DNA of 64,000 nucleotides from Liolophura sinensis (GCF_032854445.1 NC_088301.1:1490001-1554000), one strand, 5' to 3'; counted from the stretch's first letter, positions 47,833 to 62,180 are shown. Program-made: numbers and translations. Notes: generated from the sequence alone by a model not told the origin.

Positions 47833-50800
47833 CACGTAACATTATGTAATTCTCATCCCCAGAGGTCTCATATCCCGAGGATCTCCTACCCTGATGTAAT
47901 CTGTGGTGTGTGAAATTCAGTTACCGTGTTGGTGTTTATGTTTGGCCGACGTGACTTGCAGGCAATATCACTCGTTACCACAACCATGGTCATTAACTGT
48001 CTTGACTCATTGAATAATTCAAGAACGTTTATGTCTCATTATATGTAATTATATGACTGTGTCGCCGCCAACCCTAGGAATCACTGTAGAAATAATATCA
48101 GAAATGTTGTTTTATTATTTTACCCCAGCCGAACCCCCTTACCCCATTATCCCCTCTGTAACAAATGCCCAGAGTGTTCGGAAATACCCATCCTCTCCGG
48201 CATATAATTGTACCTCGTGTACCCTAGGTGAGTGGAATGTAGAACCAAACTGGCCGGCGACAAGCCCAATGCATTAAGGCGGCAGGATTGATGGGGAGCA
48301 GAGCGACCCTTATATCATATCATATCAGCCGTTTATAGATCTGTAACGCGGATTGAAACGCCCCGGGGAATGCCGGTGGCCAAATAGTGACATTACCCCC
48401 TGTATCAATCATGGGGATTATATTCGACCGTATTGATTATTCCGGCTTTCGCCCTATCTCCCCCTTACCCTGACAACCGTGTGCCTTAGGATGCCGCGTC
48501 TCCCCGTAAGAAGAACATGGGTGACTGCCTTCACCCCTCCCTGCCCTTGCTTTATAATACACGCTCCGTCACCCGCCAGCTGTACGTATACACACGTGTG
48601 CGCTGGCCGGCACACTCCATCTGAATGCACACAATATGAAGCATAGGTATAGCACCAATGCCCAATCAGCCGTTACAGGCAATATGTTATGTATGCTAAT
48701 AAACGCTACTCTATCACAGAAGCTTCTTTCTGGTTATCCATCATACGTCATTATCAAAATGCGATTTCCCGTTTTATTGTGCCGTTATTTTTAACTTAGA
48801 AACGTAAAATATGGATTCGCTTAACCTTGCCATTTTCGAGGAAATGAAGTATTGACATGTACAACGAGAGCCCAGGATATTAAATAACAAGATTTTGACC
48901 GGCACATTTGATAAATGGTGGAGTTTTTTTCACTTGTACAAGACACAATCCTAGATATTTTTAACTCTTTCGGGAAACCTAATATCGATAAATTTAATCG
49001 TAATGAATTTAAAACGCCTTGAGATTGGATTACACGAGGGCCTATATCCAATTTCTGTAAAACTGAATTTTTTTTAATGACTGGCATACAAATGCGAAAG
49101 TATAAAATACCTGAATGGGAGACAAATAATTTTACAGACGCATGCTTTTCAACATTTTATCTTGTGTGCACTATTCTGTTTAAGTATCTGCATGTTACGT
49201 ATACCATTAAATGAGATCTCGTAATGAATAAAAGGAAATCCGTGTCTTAAAAATCCAAAGTAGGACATTAGTTATAGAGGAAACACGAGTAACTGACGAA
49301 GAAATAATTATCCAGTAAGGCGGTCCATAACTGGAAGGAAAGTAACTTTCTTGTAAAGGAGCAGACCCGGTGCATTACAACGACATGGGTTGTAGGCCCT
49401 GACACGGCCAGGCTTGGGATGACAAAATATTACACTATTGTTACGATGATGTGGCTTAATGGAGCTTAACGGAACGTATGTTGAAACTGAATCATGGCAA
49501 GCTAATCGCTCAACCTCACTGATCAGCGCTACCGGGTAGGCTTACCGTGACGAGACTAACGCTTTAGACGAATGAGCCAGTGATCGGATTTCTTTGAATA
49601 TTATAAATTCAAATGAAGAAGCCATATATCGGATATCACTCCATAACACATCCAAGCTAAATCCGCATGGTCTAAGGAAACGTCTTCATGCAGTATATCA
49701 TGAGCCAGCAAAGGTGTATATTAAGACAAACCATAATCGATATGAATAATATTGCCCTTTTAGTTCATAATGGAACACATAGAACGTATATACTGCATAT
49801 ACATTATCGTAAAGTACAGGAAAACCTCGGAATTTAAAGAAAAAAAAACGTCAACTACTTATACCAAGTTAACAATTCTACTTTTGTGTCATGCTTTGAT
49901 GGAAAACTTTTCTTCTCTCCGAAATATTTCTGAGGTACAAAGTTCATCGATCTGACATTCCGAATAAACCAGTCACATTCAATCACATATGCATCACCCC
50001 GACCCACTTTCGCTATAGAAAGGTAGCGTATAGACGAAGTAAGAGGAGTGAATTTAGTGCAAGGATTTAACGGCTCTTACATTTTTCTGAGAATAATTTA
50101 AATAGCTAGTCTTGGAAAAACGCCTTGCCTTTGTGATACAAAGGGAATTTGGCAGTAAAAAGGCAATTTCTGCTTGAGTGTTCTTGTTTAAGCTGGCCAA
50201 GGTATTCCATTTTGCGTGGCTTTTTGACATAGTGCCTGCCAGATACGATCAGATGTAGCCCAGCGTTAAAAGAGGGCTAAGCATTAAGGCGTTATATCGG
50301 CGGAGTTATCGACGATAAGAGAGCTGGCAGTAATCTGGTCTGGATTGGCGCTAGTCAGTCCTACAAATGGTTATTGATCACAACAGTTCGTGCCGGCAAT
50401 TCTATCAAGATGTTTGCTTTGTTCACTAGCACGTCTTCTGACAACCATTAAGCCGCCAGCAGCTGGTGTGAAGACCTTATACTTCCCCGAGCAACAGATA
50501 CATATACGCAAAGGGAAGAATTCGCAACCAACAGTGAGCCCAACATAAACGTAAACGATAGATTATCATTGGTCAATAATCCCACTGGCTGAGTTTTGTC
50601 CAGGGTGCGTAGTCACGGATAATTTTTTTTTATTGTACATCACGGCAGACGGATTTATCCATTAGCCCACTGTGAATATTATCTTATGCGTTCCAAGAAA
50701 TTTAGAATCACAAAAAATGCCTGGAAACGAAAGCGTCCTAATTTGGTAAACTCGTACTTTTCACAAAGAGTGGCCACAAAGTACGGCCAGTACAACGCAC

Positions 50801-53800
50801 CATAGAAAACTGACTTCATATCCAAGCCACACTTATCAAGGCGGTGGGTGATGGGGTACAGCATTGATCCAACACACTTTTTAGTGTAAAACGGTGGGAA
50901 TCGACTGTCCCCGGGACCACGAAGCCATATACACTTAAGTCAAAATTTCAATCATTAATCTTGGTAGGACTTCTGTTCAGTTATTATAGTTGAAATTTGT
51001 TTTACAATAACTTACCCCGAATTTACCCTGTCCTGAGGCCCGGAATATAACATTGGTCAGAGTGACATATTGGTGAGACGGTGGGGATCGGGGAATAACG
51101 TTGGACAATACACCTGGTGTTCTACAAATTAGTTTAACGTAATGCACGAGTAGTGTAACACCGTAAAACGAAAGGCTCATTTTGATTCATTATTTTGGCT
51201 GTTTATTTTGCCATCATCAGGAGAACTAAATTTCATGATGAAAATTATAGATATACATGCAGGTATGGAGACAAAGCCACAAAATACAGATTAAATGTTA
51301 AATCAACACAAAATATAGATACAGGCATGGAGACAAAGCCATGTGTTAAGTTGGTGTTAAATCAACATAAGATATACATGCAGGAGAATAAAACTGCAGG
51401 ATAACATAACAGCCGTGCAGACATCATCTAAACAATGATTTTAAAGCTATGGGTACGAGTTGGATATAACGGATATATGGTGTTATGTGGTGATAGTGAC
51501 AAAAAATGTAGAAAATACTAAATCAGCTTACAATGTAATACAGGAAACTAGAACAGAATTCGTGTTGTAATAGTCAAACATTATCTGAACAGTATTGATT
51601 CTTTATTGTTTCATGGCCATAGTTAAGAGATGGCTTACACCTGCGAATAGCCAAGACTTCCTTAAACAAGAAAATAGATCAGTGGCATTCTGTGTTTGTT
51701 GTTATTTCTGTTATCTGGGAGGCTGGTAGATCATGTATATGTTAACACTCACTGCAGTTATTTAGATGATTAAATATTTCACTGTGATTGTTATTAGTTG
51801 CATGTTTCTTAATTCTTGTGATGGGATTCCGATCTCTTTTACCAATTCCGAGTTACGTGTAGGACATGTAAATCTATATACAATAGAGCTACGATGTTCT
51901 TTGGGGGTGGGGTCTTTGGTGTTGGTGAAGAAATTAACTTTGGTGGTTTGTCATTGAAGTATTAAAATTACTGGTTTTCTACTGGCCTTTTAGTAAATTT
52001 CTTGCCGAGGGCTTCTCCTTGTTTGCCAGCATAGAACAGGTTTAACCAGATTTTAGGTGGCTTCGACGTGTCGGTACATACAATGGGACACTTAGCAAGA
52101 CGGTGGGAAATTGCCAGGCCTGTAACATTGGTTCAAGTCACAACTGAGTACAACATTCAAAATCAAAGGAAACACAACTAGGCTTTTTAAATATATAGTT
52201 TCACAAGAAAAGCAAATGATCGTTGATTACTTTAATACCATGTTCCGTGAAAAGGACTGCTTAGTATTATAAATGTGTAAGACGCGGAGAGTGATTTCTT
52301 GTGTTGTGGATTGTTCCCCCGAAAGCGTCTGTGCATTTGTTAATTTCTCCTTTTCTGTGTGGACAGGCGAAGCACCTATGGTATAGGGTATAGAAGCATG
52401 CCGGGTGGGGTGGGGGGAGGGGATGAGTGGTATTCAGAGACAAGGGGTGGAGTGACGGTGGTATGACGGTATGCGATGCCCCAAATTCCTCCACATCTCG
52501 GTATTCCATCTCATGCATCCATGTCCTGCGCTGGAGAAATCGACAAACCATTATTCCCACTAAAGGAATGCTTTTAATAGAGGCTAATAGGCCCAGTAAC
52601 TGTCGACAGTAATGGGTTGCCAGGATAACTTGGTCAACATTTCGAAGATGAATGAATGAGTGCTGTGTGTCGGAATATTGATGACCTTTGAGGTCAAACC
52701 ACCGAGAGCCTTTCGCGGACTCCACACAGTCTTAATGGTCCAGTATATAAAGCTGGTCACGCGACAAGTGCCATTCTGCAAGGGAGCTGTCCCATTGCAT
52801 GTCAAGGGAAGATGAGGTGACCAGGAGCACATCTTACGCTAGACTGACTTCTAATGGAACCCGGCAAACTGTTGTATCATAATGATTCATAACTAATATT
52901 ACAGGCGGTAAATAATAGATGGTGGGAGCAGTTTGAATGGAGAGAGTTCAGCTAACATTTTACCGATCGACAAATCGTTCACTGCATGATTATCGCGCGA
53001 GTCCTGCACAAGGTAGGATATATCGGCTGGCAAGTGCATAAAACACTGCAGACCGTAATTTTTAACCTATTCGCTTTTAAATGTACCCCAGTTAAAGAGA
53101 AATAAATTCGTAAAATGATTTCGTGATATGCTACTTCAATACCAAAGATGCAAAAAAAAATGCAAATTTGTTTGATGATGCATGTAGGTCTAATATTATA
53201 AAAATAATCGATGTCCTCTAGTAGAAAATTTCGCGGCTTACCTTTTGCAAATATATATACGTGCATGTGTACAATGCAAAATCAATTTTTTAACTGTATT
53301 TGCACATCGAAGAATGTGTGGTAAGTTTAGTCACACGTACCGGTACTTAAAGTATACTATATTTCTGTGAACAAGTTCCCCCGCCTGCATTGCTCTTAGT
53401 GGCAAAAAGCGACCATAGAGCCTTTTAGACCATCTTATATGAAGCTAGTCAAAGGCCACATACCTTCCTTCAAATTCGCATACACACACGTTTAGCTCGC
53501 TGTGTAACTTGTGAGAAAGTTGCTCGGTTATAAGCCAATGGATGATGGTTTGCTCCGGGATTCCGGTTTTCTCAAACTGACAACCGCGGTAAAGAAAAAA
53601 AACTAGTTTTCAGCACAGCGTTCAGCATCAATCAGTCATTCAACAGTCATTCAATCCGTGAACTAAAATCGCTCTACATAGGGTACACTAATGTACATTA
53701 CTTTATGTACATGGTATATTTGACATTTTTTATTTTTACAACTGTCAAAGATATAATCTTAATCTTGGGGGGAGGGAGAGGTAACTGTAACAGACAATTC

Positions 53801-54002
53801 TGGAGCGTTGCCAGCAAAGCTGAACAGTGGACTGTCTGTTAAATCGAGACATGTCTGTAAGACAATACTTTAAGTTTAAGTTTGTTCAGTGAGAACTCGT
53901 GAAATTATAACGTCATTTTATTATAAATACAGATAAAGGACTATATATTCCCGAACTTTAAAACAAACTTCTTTGACCATTCCGTCGGAAGTGTATAGTT
54001 AG
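47833..54002. other. AT-rich stretch without recognisable genes
   Basis: Short ORFs only. The minus-strand 61-codon frame at 50679-50864 has protein-like composition but no recognised match. A repeat of about 70 bp in roughly two copies (GGTATGGAGACAAAGCCA and relatives) lies at 51245-51390. The right arm of the 26-bp inverted pair is at 48248-48273. Confidence 0.4.
48248..48273 (-). repeat. 26-bp exact inverted-repeat arm (right)
   Basis: Reverse complement of 43663-43688, 4.6 kb away. Confidence 0.9.
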
Positions 54003-54108
54003 ATGTAGATCTGAGATCAATGTCATTCTTCCCAGCTTAGCTTTCAGAGATACAATGTTAATGTGGAAGTTAAGCTGGGAACATCCAATCCATCTCAGAA
54101 CTAGGTTA
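54003..54108. repeat. Foldback-like dispersed repeat, copy 2
   Basis: Shares CATTCTTCCCAGCTTAGCTT with copy 1. Its own ends (GATCTGAGATC..., ...CATCTCAGAACTA) and inner parts (CAGCTTAGCTTTC / GAAGTTAAGCTGGG) are inverted relative to each other, as in a small foldback MITE. Confidence 0.65.
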
Positions 54109-54164
54109 GATGACAACGAGCATCATCTGTGTGCCTTAGAATTTCTTGGATATCTCGCTCGTTT

Positions 54165-54315
54165 GGGTCTATAACACACACAAACGACACGTCCATTCGT
54201 TTGGGTTTATAACACACACAAATGACACGTCCATTCGTTTGGGTCTATAACTCACACAAACGACACGTCCATTCGTTTGGGTCTATAACACACACAAACG
54301 ACACGTCCATTTGCA
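54165..54315. repeat. 38-bp repeat, 4 copies
   Basis: Unit contains TCGTTTGGGTCTATAACACA and CACAAACGACACGTCCAT. Confidence 0.92.
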
Positions 54316-55384
54316 TTAAATTTAGGCGTCAAAACAGACATTCGTACGGCAGCCGTTAAACCACGTTCAACACAAACCACCAAAGAGCTAAGAAAGTACA
54401 CAAAGCAAGAAAATGAGAACGATTTAAGAATACAAAGAGAAACAGGCAGAAATTTCCAATGGTGTTACATAAGACGCAAGAAATATTCCAGACGAATGAA
54501 TGAAATCAGTAAACCCAATCTCTGAGCTCCATGACACCCAGCATGTCCGCCCTTACTGTCACAGACCACAGAAATAAAGCTCTCCGTTAGTTTTACACTC
54601 ATCTATACTTCATGGTGTTCTGCAACTCTCACGCTGGCAATAGTTTGTCAGAAATACTTGGAAATGCCCAAGCATACATGCATATATACATACTACATAT
54701 GTATACATACGTACTAGAGCTCATATTACAGAAGCATTGCATATATGAGACACCTATCGATGTAGGTCTGATAATTACAAAGTTTGGAATATCATTTCAC
54801 TCTGATCTTTAAGACGTTACACGGTATACCTACAAATGATCGCATTGTCCATTGTAGACTATACAGTGAGCCCTATGGTCGAGTTAACTCCCTCGAATTT
54901 CGTCAGGCCATTGTATAGTCCGCGATTTTCATTCAGGACGGAATTACCCTAGACTGTGTAGATCTTCACACATACGGTCACGTGGGGCACTAAGTACCGT
55001 TACCTCAATGATTTATGGAGGAATTGTCATGTTGCTGAAATGAAACTCTGACACTCTGCTCTCTGGAGGCCAAGAACCGATGGTTAATACGGTACTGGTA
55101 ATCAATTAGTCACGGCCAAAGCCTGTGTATAATTCTTGTTCATTAATACAAATATACATGTACATATAATTAATGTGATATGCTTTATAAATGCGAACAT
55201 TTCCTATTCCCAGGAGCTACAGTATATATAACGCACCCTGTTGGTGTTTTCTTGTGGGCTAAATTACAAATGCCGTATGGCGACATGATGTGATCCAACT
55301 GAACTCTTCAGAATTGGGTTTATATAAATGGAAAAGGCTTACATTTGTTTCCTGGAAAACGTAAATTCACATTTGTTCTTCCAA

Positions 55385-55386
<2 letters not shown>
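54316..55386. other. Spacer
   Basis: No gene or element recognised. Confidence 0.4.

Positions 55387-55454
<68 letters not shown>
55387..55454. repeat. (TA)n microsatellite, about 33 units
   Basis: An uninterrupted TA run of about 67 bp followed by (CA)n. Confidence 0.95.
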
Positions 55455-55462
<8 letters not shown>

Positions 55463-57012
55463 TATCTCACGTGCGAGATTGATGGACACTTAATTACAAC
55501 GCCCCTTTTATTCTGTATACACCTGGATGTTGTGATTGTAGATATACAAGATAGTATTATTGTTATTCGGGATTACACTTGCTGGATATAGCACATATTG
55601 TTGTGCTGAAAATTGGCAAGACCACCTTAAAAAGACCTCAGTCAATTTTCAGATCGTCCGGAAAGGAAGTCAGCAAGAAAAAGACTTACAGCAGGGAGTA
55701 AATCAAGAGCGGCCCCGGCAGTGTTGTGGTAGGAAAATGGTCTAAGATAACTGATGAAATATGGCCTCTTGTCAACTTACCTCAGTTAAGGTTTTATTTC
55801 AGGGTTTTATTCTGTGTATGTATGTGCTTAAACAGCAGCATCTACGTATAGGCCCTACACTCTCCCTGGCACCCATGTGAGGTAAGCAGAATTTGGGAAA
55901 ATAAACCAAAACCAAAAAAGAAACAAACAAAAAAAAACACACCAGATTTGTTACCTACGACTTATCAGAGGTCACGGCATGGTCTACCATCTTTGCCATC
56001 TTGATACAGGTTGATACTTGCTATAGGCTTCATTATCGCCCTTGCGATACTGGACATAAACCAGTCTTTAGAAACCTACTCTTTCGACAACCAATGGCAT
56101 TGCGGCCCGAGTACTTCCTCTAAGGCATTTTAAGCCAATCATTGATCGTAAATGCTTGTATATTTCCTTGTTTCAAGGCAAATGCATGTGCGTTCTGATC
56201 CGATTTATTCCTTGACACATTGCAATAAGCAACGAGAATGGTGATTGGTGTGCTTTTATTGAAACAAACAAGTACCGCAAAAGCACCAAGCTACCAGGCA
56301 ATACCGGTGGTAACGCAACAGGCAGACCCGCCGATCGATGGAGCATATGTTGTTGTTGTTTCGTCACTGATTTCTATCAAGTCTATTTCACCTCAAAACG
56401 ACCCCCCTTAGTTACACGTCGATGTGTAGGGAGTGATTTTCTTTTTTCGTTAGCACTTCTACGTCTAGTGTGAAATAAAATTCACACACCGCATACTTCT
56501 CACGACACCCACATCCCATCCAACTCCTGTCAGTGTTAATAAATAAGGTGAAATTTAATTGGACCATAGATTATGCATATTTATGAAGGGAAATTCGGGA
56601 TTTTGAAGAGTTAATATTCTGTCAGACAGATCGGAAGCTGGAGACCATGTCCTTAATAACAAAGGTCGTGGGGGAAGAAAACAGTTCTGCCAACGTTATT
56701 GTCTAGGAAAGTGCATATTTCTGAATCGCTGTCAGCGATCTTGTATCCGTTGGATGTGAAATAATTGTCAGCTTTCCAGATAGTCTGAGTATTTCTGTAG
56801 AGCTTTCGTAACGTTATTTTGTACAACTAGACCTTAATGGTCACTAGCGCAGTGGCAAAAAGTGACATCTTTTGTTTTAGACACGGAAGGATGGTCATGT
56901 GACCTCGAACTTCCGACCAGTCTCTTACAGAATGGCTCAGTAAATCGAGGTAGACGATGTGGACATCGCTAGCTTGATTAAATGAAGGTAAAGATTACTC
57001 ACATTGCACTGA
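55455..57012. other. Spacer with a dispersed-repeat piece
   Basis: About 55755-55840 (GGCCTCTTGTC, TCAGTTAAGGTTTTATT) resembles 4155-4220. Otherwise nothing recognised. Confidence 0.4.
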
Positions 57013-57234
57013 CCGCCCCGATGGCTCAGTTGGTAGAGCGTCCGCTTCGGGAGCGGTAGATCCAGGGACAAACCTGAGTCGGGTCATACCTAAGACGTAA
57101 AGGGAATTGTAGCTTGGCGTTCAGCATTAAGGGGGATAGTGCAAGAACTAGTTCACCCGTATCGGTATAATGGCTCGGGCTCGGAGGCTTGCTTGCCTAA
57201 GTACGACCTTAAACCCTTGGTACTCACTCACTTA
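57013..57234 (+). mobile_element. SINE-B copy with proline-tRNA-like head
   Basis: The head reads GATGGCTCAGTTGGTAGAGC, GTCCGCTTCGGGAGCGG, i.e. an A box and an anticodon arm with CGG (proline-like). The body includes TTGGCGTTCAGCATTAAGGG and GGATAGTGCAA. The end ACGACCTTAAACCCTTGG and ACTCACTCACTT is the reverse complement of the GAGTGAGTGCTTGGGGTTTA word. Its B box is decayed and it has no mature tRNA 3' half, so it is a SINE rather than a tRNA gene. Confidence 0.82.
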
Positions 57235-60200
57235 CAATGCCGTGTTGTCATGACATTTAATAACACGAAAACAATTCCATCAGCCTCTGGAATGCTTAGA
57301 CAAGCAGAAGAATTCTGTTTTAAGCAGAATGAAGTTCATTGCATATAAATCATGAACGTTCCACCAATATGAAGTACCTTGAACTCGTGGGGGTGAAAAC
57401 ACGTAGGTCACATCAGTTTGGGAGATCAGCTTGCCAACGGGCGATAGTTCACAATGAGAAGGCCTGCAGGTGTATAAAAGACTAAACGACAGTATAGAGA
57501 GAAAACCAGAGCAACGACGACAAATGGTCACACGTAACCGTTGATAGACAGCCTCTTGTCTATTTAGCTCAGCTATGAGTTTATTCAAATTGTTCACGAA
57601 AATATTTAAATAGTAGCAAGTTACATGCCTAGCAACATACTAAACAGCATTAGGTGGAGAAAATGCCTAATGTTAACTGCAAAAACTGTGATGTTAACTG
57701 TAATATATTAGACGTCACTGATTAAGAATTTTTCAGAAAGCTGTATTACCAAAGTATTTAACATATAATATAAAAAGACATTAAGCGCAGTCGTATAACT
57801 GAAGTAGTCTTTTAGTAAGGCGTTAAACAGCAGTAGTTTCACACCAAATAAAATAACAAACCATGCAATGTTGTTTCGCTATTCGCTTTCTCCACCCCGC
57901 TGAATTGGATGTTAGCCGTGGAGATTTAACAGTTATATATTTAAATGGTGAGAGTCAGTGATAGACAAGTGAGATTGTCTGCTTGTTGTCCTGGAGTTTA
58001 ATGTGAATTTTCAACAATACTTCAGTCGTGTCATGCGATTTCCTTATGTTAAGCATATTTTGAAGTCTGATAAAACCAGACTTTCATTAAAATCTTATCT
58101 TTGGCATAAACTAGTGATCTTTGAATAAACAGACAAATAACGTAGTGACCACACGTCTCAGTCCGCCTTTGATTGTGTTTGTATCATAGATTTACCCTAT
58201 TTATACATCCCTCCATGGAGCCCCCTTAAGGCTGGATGTACACGGGCCGGGCTATTTGCTGTACATATGGTATCCAGTAATTAAAGTAATCTACAGCAGT
58301 ACAATAAGGTGTTAACAAATTAATGTCGTGTGAATCACACATTACTTTAGTGCATCTAAGTGCAGTTTGCAGGTTGGATGATGCCAATAAAGCAATGCCT
58401 AACTGAAGATGGGAGATCGTCGGCCGACGTGCAACACTCTTGTAGCCCTCAAACGCCAAGCACAATTAAATTACGATCAATACGCTGCACAAAAACAACA
58501 CGCATTAAAAAAAGCTCGGTTTTATTTCGCTGGCACCAGGATTCTGAACCCTCGACGGTTCCTCAGATTCCGACCTGATATCATTATACATATCCTGGGT
58601 TGTAGAGGCTACATGAGCCGAATTGTTAACTCTGTTCCCTCCGTCCAATTGTCGACTCAGACACTAATGCTAAACCAAGAGGTATTGTCTGCTGGCAGTG
58701 ACAGTAAACTTAATTTGTATCATGTAGACTTCGATCTGTAGTCCGAGGCGATGAATGTCAATTCCCAGGCGAGGACTGACTGCCGGAGATACCCTATCTT
58801 CATTCCTGGACAGCCCTACAGCTCACGCGGTCTGCCCTTCTTCATCAGTATATAGTAATTGTCAAAAGCCCACCCTGAAACCTCTCAACAATGACAATGT
58901 ACATCGCCAAAAAAAAATCTAAATTCCTAAAACTTCTATTAAGTACGCTGTTATTTATAACTTCATATGTTTGCATTTCAAGATCCCAGCCAATTATTGT
59001 CGAAGTGAAGATGATATAGCGTGCACGAGGAGCTTGTCTTCCTCAATGAACCCACACAAGCTGGGTCTCTATTATTCTTATGAAATCGTTAATGTTGAAT
59101 CGTTACGTGCTGTGGGTTACATAATTATGCAAATAGACGGACGATATCAAAGCTAGGTTAATCAATACACAATAATTTCATTTGGAAACTCTTCATCAAA
59201 AACTTGTCAATGAAGAGCACAGCGAAAAGCCGACTGGCTTCCGTTAAGAGGTTCTGTGTTTCCCGAGCGGTAGAAATTATTACTGTTCCCTCCCATACTA
59301 CACTTGAACCGTGTTTATATAAACCATGCCAATGGGTCGGACAATTGTAAAATTTTGAGGTTTTCAAACGCACGTCTTTGTTTACTAGGTACAACAGCTA
59401 AAGTGGACTTCCGTCAGATTGATACTTGACAGCATCGCAGTATTGTTTAGCTTAACTTTGTGTGATATGCTCTTCGTAGGATGAGTGTCGACTGTGAAAC
59501 TGTCGGTGATGATTGACACGACACGTGGTTGTGATTCGCACGAGATACCGACAATACACAGAACGTCTCCTCGGGGTCTGCATGCAATATGTCCCCATAA
59601 ACTGGTGCCGCCGTTCCCATCCCGAAAGAAACATCGGCGACACGAAACAAGAAAAATCCATTTAAGAAGCGACCATTGGGTAGCATGTAGGATGCCCAGT
59701 AGAATTTGCTCCATATCTGATGTGATTAACTAATTAGTTATTTGTCCTTTTAGGCAGACCATGAACAAGTTTTCCACATATAAAAATGATAACTGTCTGT
59801 AGCTTTGATGTCGTCTTCGCCACCAGACTCTCGTCGATTCAAGAGCGGGAGAATTTTTCTGTAATGGGTTTTACAAAACCATGGTTAAGTGGCCTTAAAG
59901 AAAGTCTTCATATTCCTTACAGCGCATGCGTTGCTCTCTACCTTTCGCTTAACTTCACTGCCAACAATAGACAAGCTGGACCTTTGGAGTCAGTGAAACA
60001 TATGTACACTTGTTCAGGCTTAGCCTCATCACTTGTGTCCTCTCACGGAGCTATTTAATCAGCATTTATCAATAAAATTGTTTTAGGTGTTGGTTAGGTG
60101 TCTTCCGTATTATTTGAAGCATAGTTATTCTTCTCGGCTGTGAAACCAGAATTCTGCATATAGTTTATAATTATTTTTTATTCAAATCATGAAAGTAATA

Positions 60201-62029
60201 CATGAAGCGAACAAAATGGTCATGTCAGATGTTCATATGCTTAGAAGTTTTCTGAATTTTATGTGGAAAGAGAGGAGTATTTTTTAATTGATTTCATTGA
60301 TAATTGCTTTACGACGTCATTCAGGTTTCTATGCATGGGTAGACAAAAGAAAAACAACGGCCTCCCTACAGTTGCCTGACACACCTTAATACAACGTTTC
60401 AGGCGATCTAGGGAGCGCTGTATTCGAAGTTCGAACTCATGGTTGCTCCGATTTACAAGATCGGGAAAAATTGTTCTTTACTACAGTCAATAGGGTCTAT
60501 CAAATATAAAAACAGATATAGAAGCGCAAGACATTTCATGTTGCTAGAATAAAATGTAAAATGAACTGATGTAGATTCCTATACTCATGCCTTGAAAATA
60601 TCAACCATGGTTCATGACAAAATAACATGGTTCTGCCGGGAAGCTTTTGATAGTGAAAATGTTTCACAAGAGAAACGGTTCTGATGTTGTAAAAGTGCTC
60701 AAAAACTTTTTAAGAATATGAATCAACTTACCAAAACCTCAAGTTACGCGAACCTTCTTAATTTTCTTAGAAGAAAAGACAATGCTAGGCCAAACGTATA
60801 TGCATCGATAAAGTATCCTACATAAAGTTAAACGGCATATGTTTTAATTTTGTGATGTTGCATAATCCAGATATCATAGTTCGAATTACGGAAAATGGCG
60901 CACATTGAGGAAATCAAAAGTTAAAGTTAAAGTTAAAATCAAATCATCAGTTATTTAACTGATCGTGCATGCGCGACTGATTTGTACGAGCCGAGAAGGA
61001 TACTGTTTCTGTTGATTTCACTCCAACCGTGTTTGCCTTTTAGCCATATGAGCGTAGGTTGATGGTGACGTGACATTGTGTTACCGGTTTCTATGACATG
61101 GCAAATCCCATGGCCTCGTAAGGAATCCCAGATTAAAAGCTGATTTATAGTTACTAAGCCAGTGCTTCGTGGATTAGATTCAATTTGCTTCACATTTTTA
61201 AATAAACTGTTCTAAATAACAGGACACACGCTTCCACTTAATACTGTCACAAGTGCTGTTCCTACGGTGTCCTGTAGAACAAAATCGGATAGCACCACTT
61301 GGTGGTGTTTTCTAACAAGATCACGGACGTTCATTGGCGGGAGTGCCATCAAATGTCATCTGTCACCTCATCTGTCATTGGATATCCAACGTGCTGACTC
61401 AGTCCTCGCTTTGTAAATATGAGCACGTGACAAGATTCGATGTCAGAATCAGATCAAATGAGTTCTGTCAATGTTCATCCCAACAAAGCTGACAGAAGTG
61501 AACGGCTAGTCACGACCATCTTCAGTCCCTCTCAAACACACGCAGAGCATGTGCTATTGACTTTGAAAACCAAGAAATAAAACGTACTGGAGAGGTTTGG
61601 TATAACAAAATGGCGAATTATGCGAATTATGCACTGTTTTGATTACATATTTGGGGATTACATAAATCCAATGTCCCAGTATTTATAAGACACAACTGAT
61701 TAGAATCATTGAAAACTGCTGACAGCTTCTCTTTTCATGATTTCATCCTAATTACGTACAGAAATGATATACTGAGCCTTCTTTGGTGGTTTTGTTAATC
61801 GTCGTTTTGGGAATTGGCTTTGCGATTATTGCCTGGCGATTGTTGATCTGGAATGTCCATATTGGTTCACGGCAGGTATACAAATGTCTGCTTAGACGCA
61901 TAGTTCCATTGAAGATTCCACACTTCTATCAGAGATATAAATGTACCGTATACACCGCGTTCATAAGGTTTCCATAAATTTCTTCAGCGCTATGCTCATG
62001 AATGATCCACTAATTTGACGGCGACTGGG
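57235..62029. other. AT-rich stretch with repeat debris, no convincing gene
   Basis: About 57480-57600 is a dispersed-repeat copy (GGTCACACGTAACCG, AGCCTCTTGTC). About 57985-58040 is a SINE-B 3' fragment. Overlapping open frames at 58360-58741 and 59385-59733 have no recognisable product. Confidence 0.4.
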
Positions 62030-62180
62030 TCGATTGGTGTAGGAAACCTGTCAGAGCACGGTGAAAACCACCGCCTTTGACCAGGTACCTGGCAAATCTC
62101 CTGACGCAAAACTGCAGCCGAATCTTGATTTGAACTTGTGACCTAATCACTAATGGGCTCATGCATCGCTGCACCGCGGG
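62030..62180 (-). mobile_element. SINE-C fragment (third tRNA-related family)
   Basis: Contains GTAGGAAACCTGTCAGAGCA, CGGTGAAAACCACCGCCTTT and CCAGGTACCTGGCAAATC, plus a B-box-like sequence on the minus strand (AGTTCAAATC). A shorter relative is at 24290-24345. Confidence 0.6.

Noticed and set aside
57013-57085. Functional proline tRNA gene
   Set aside because: Only the 5' half is tRNA-like; the B box is decayed and the sequence runs into a SINE body.
58360-58741. Overlapping plus-strand ORFs (72 and 110 codons)
   Set aside because: No family recognised, no exon context; the length is compatible with chance.
59385-59733. Overlapping ORFs on both strands around 59.4-59.7 kb
   Set aside because: Several frames are open with no recognisable protein and no consistent splice sites; left as unannotated.
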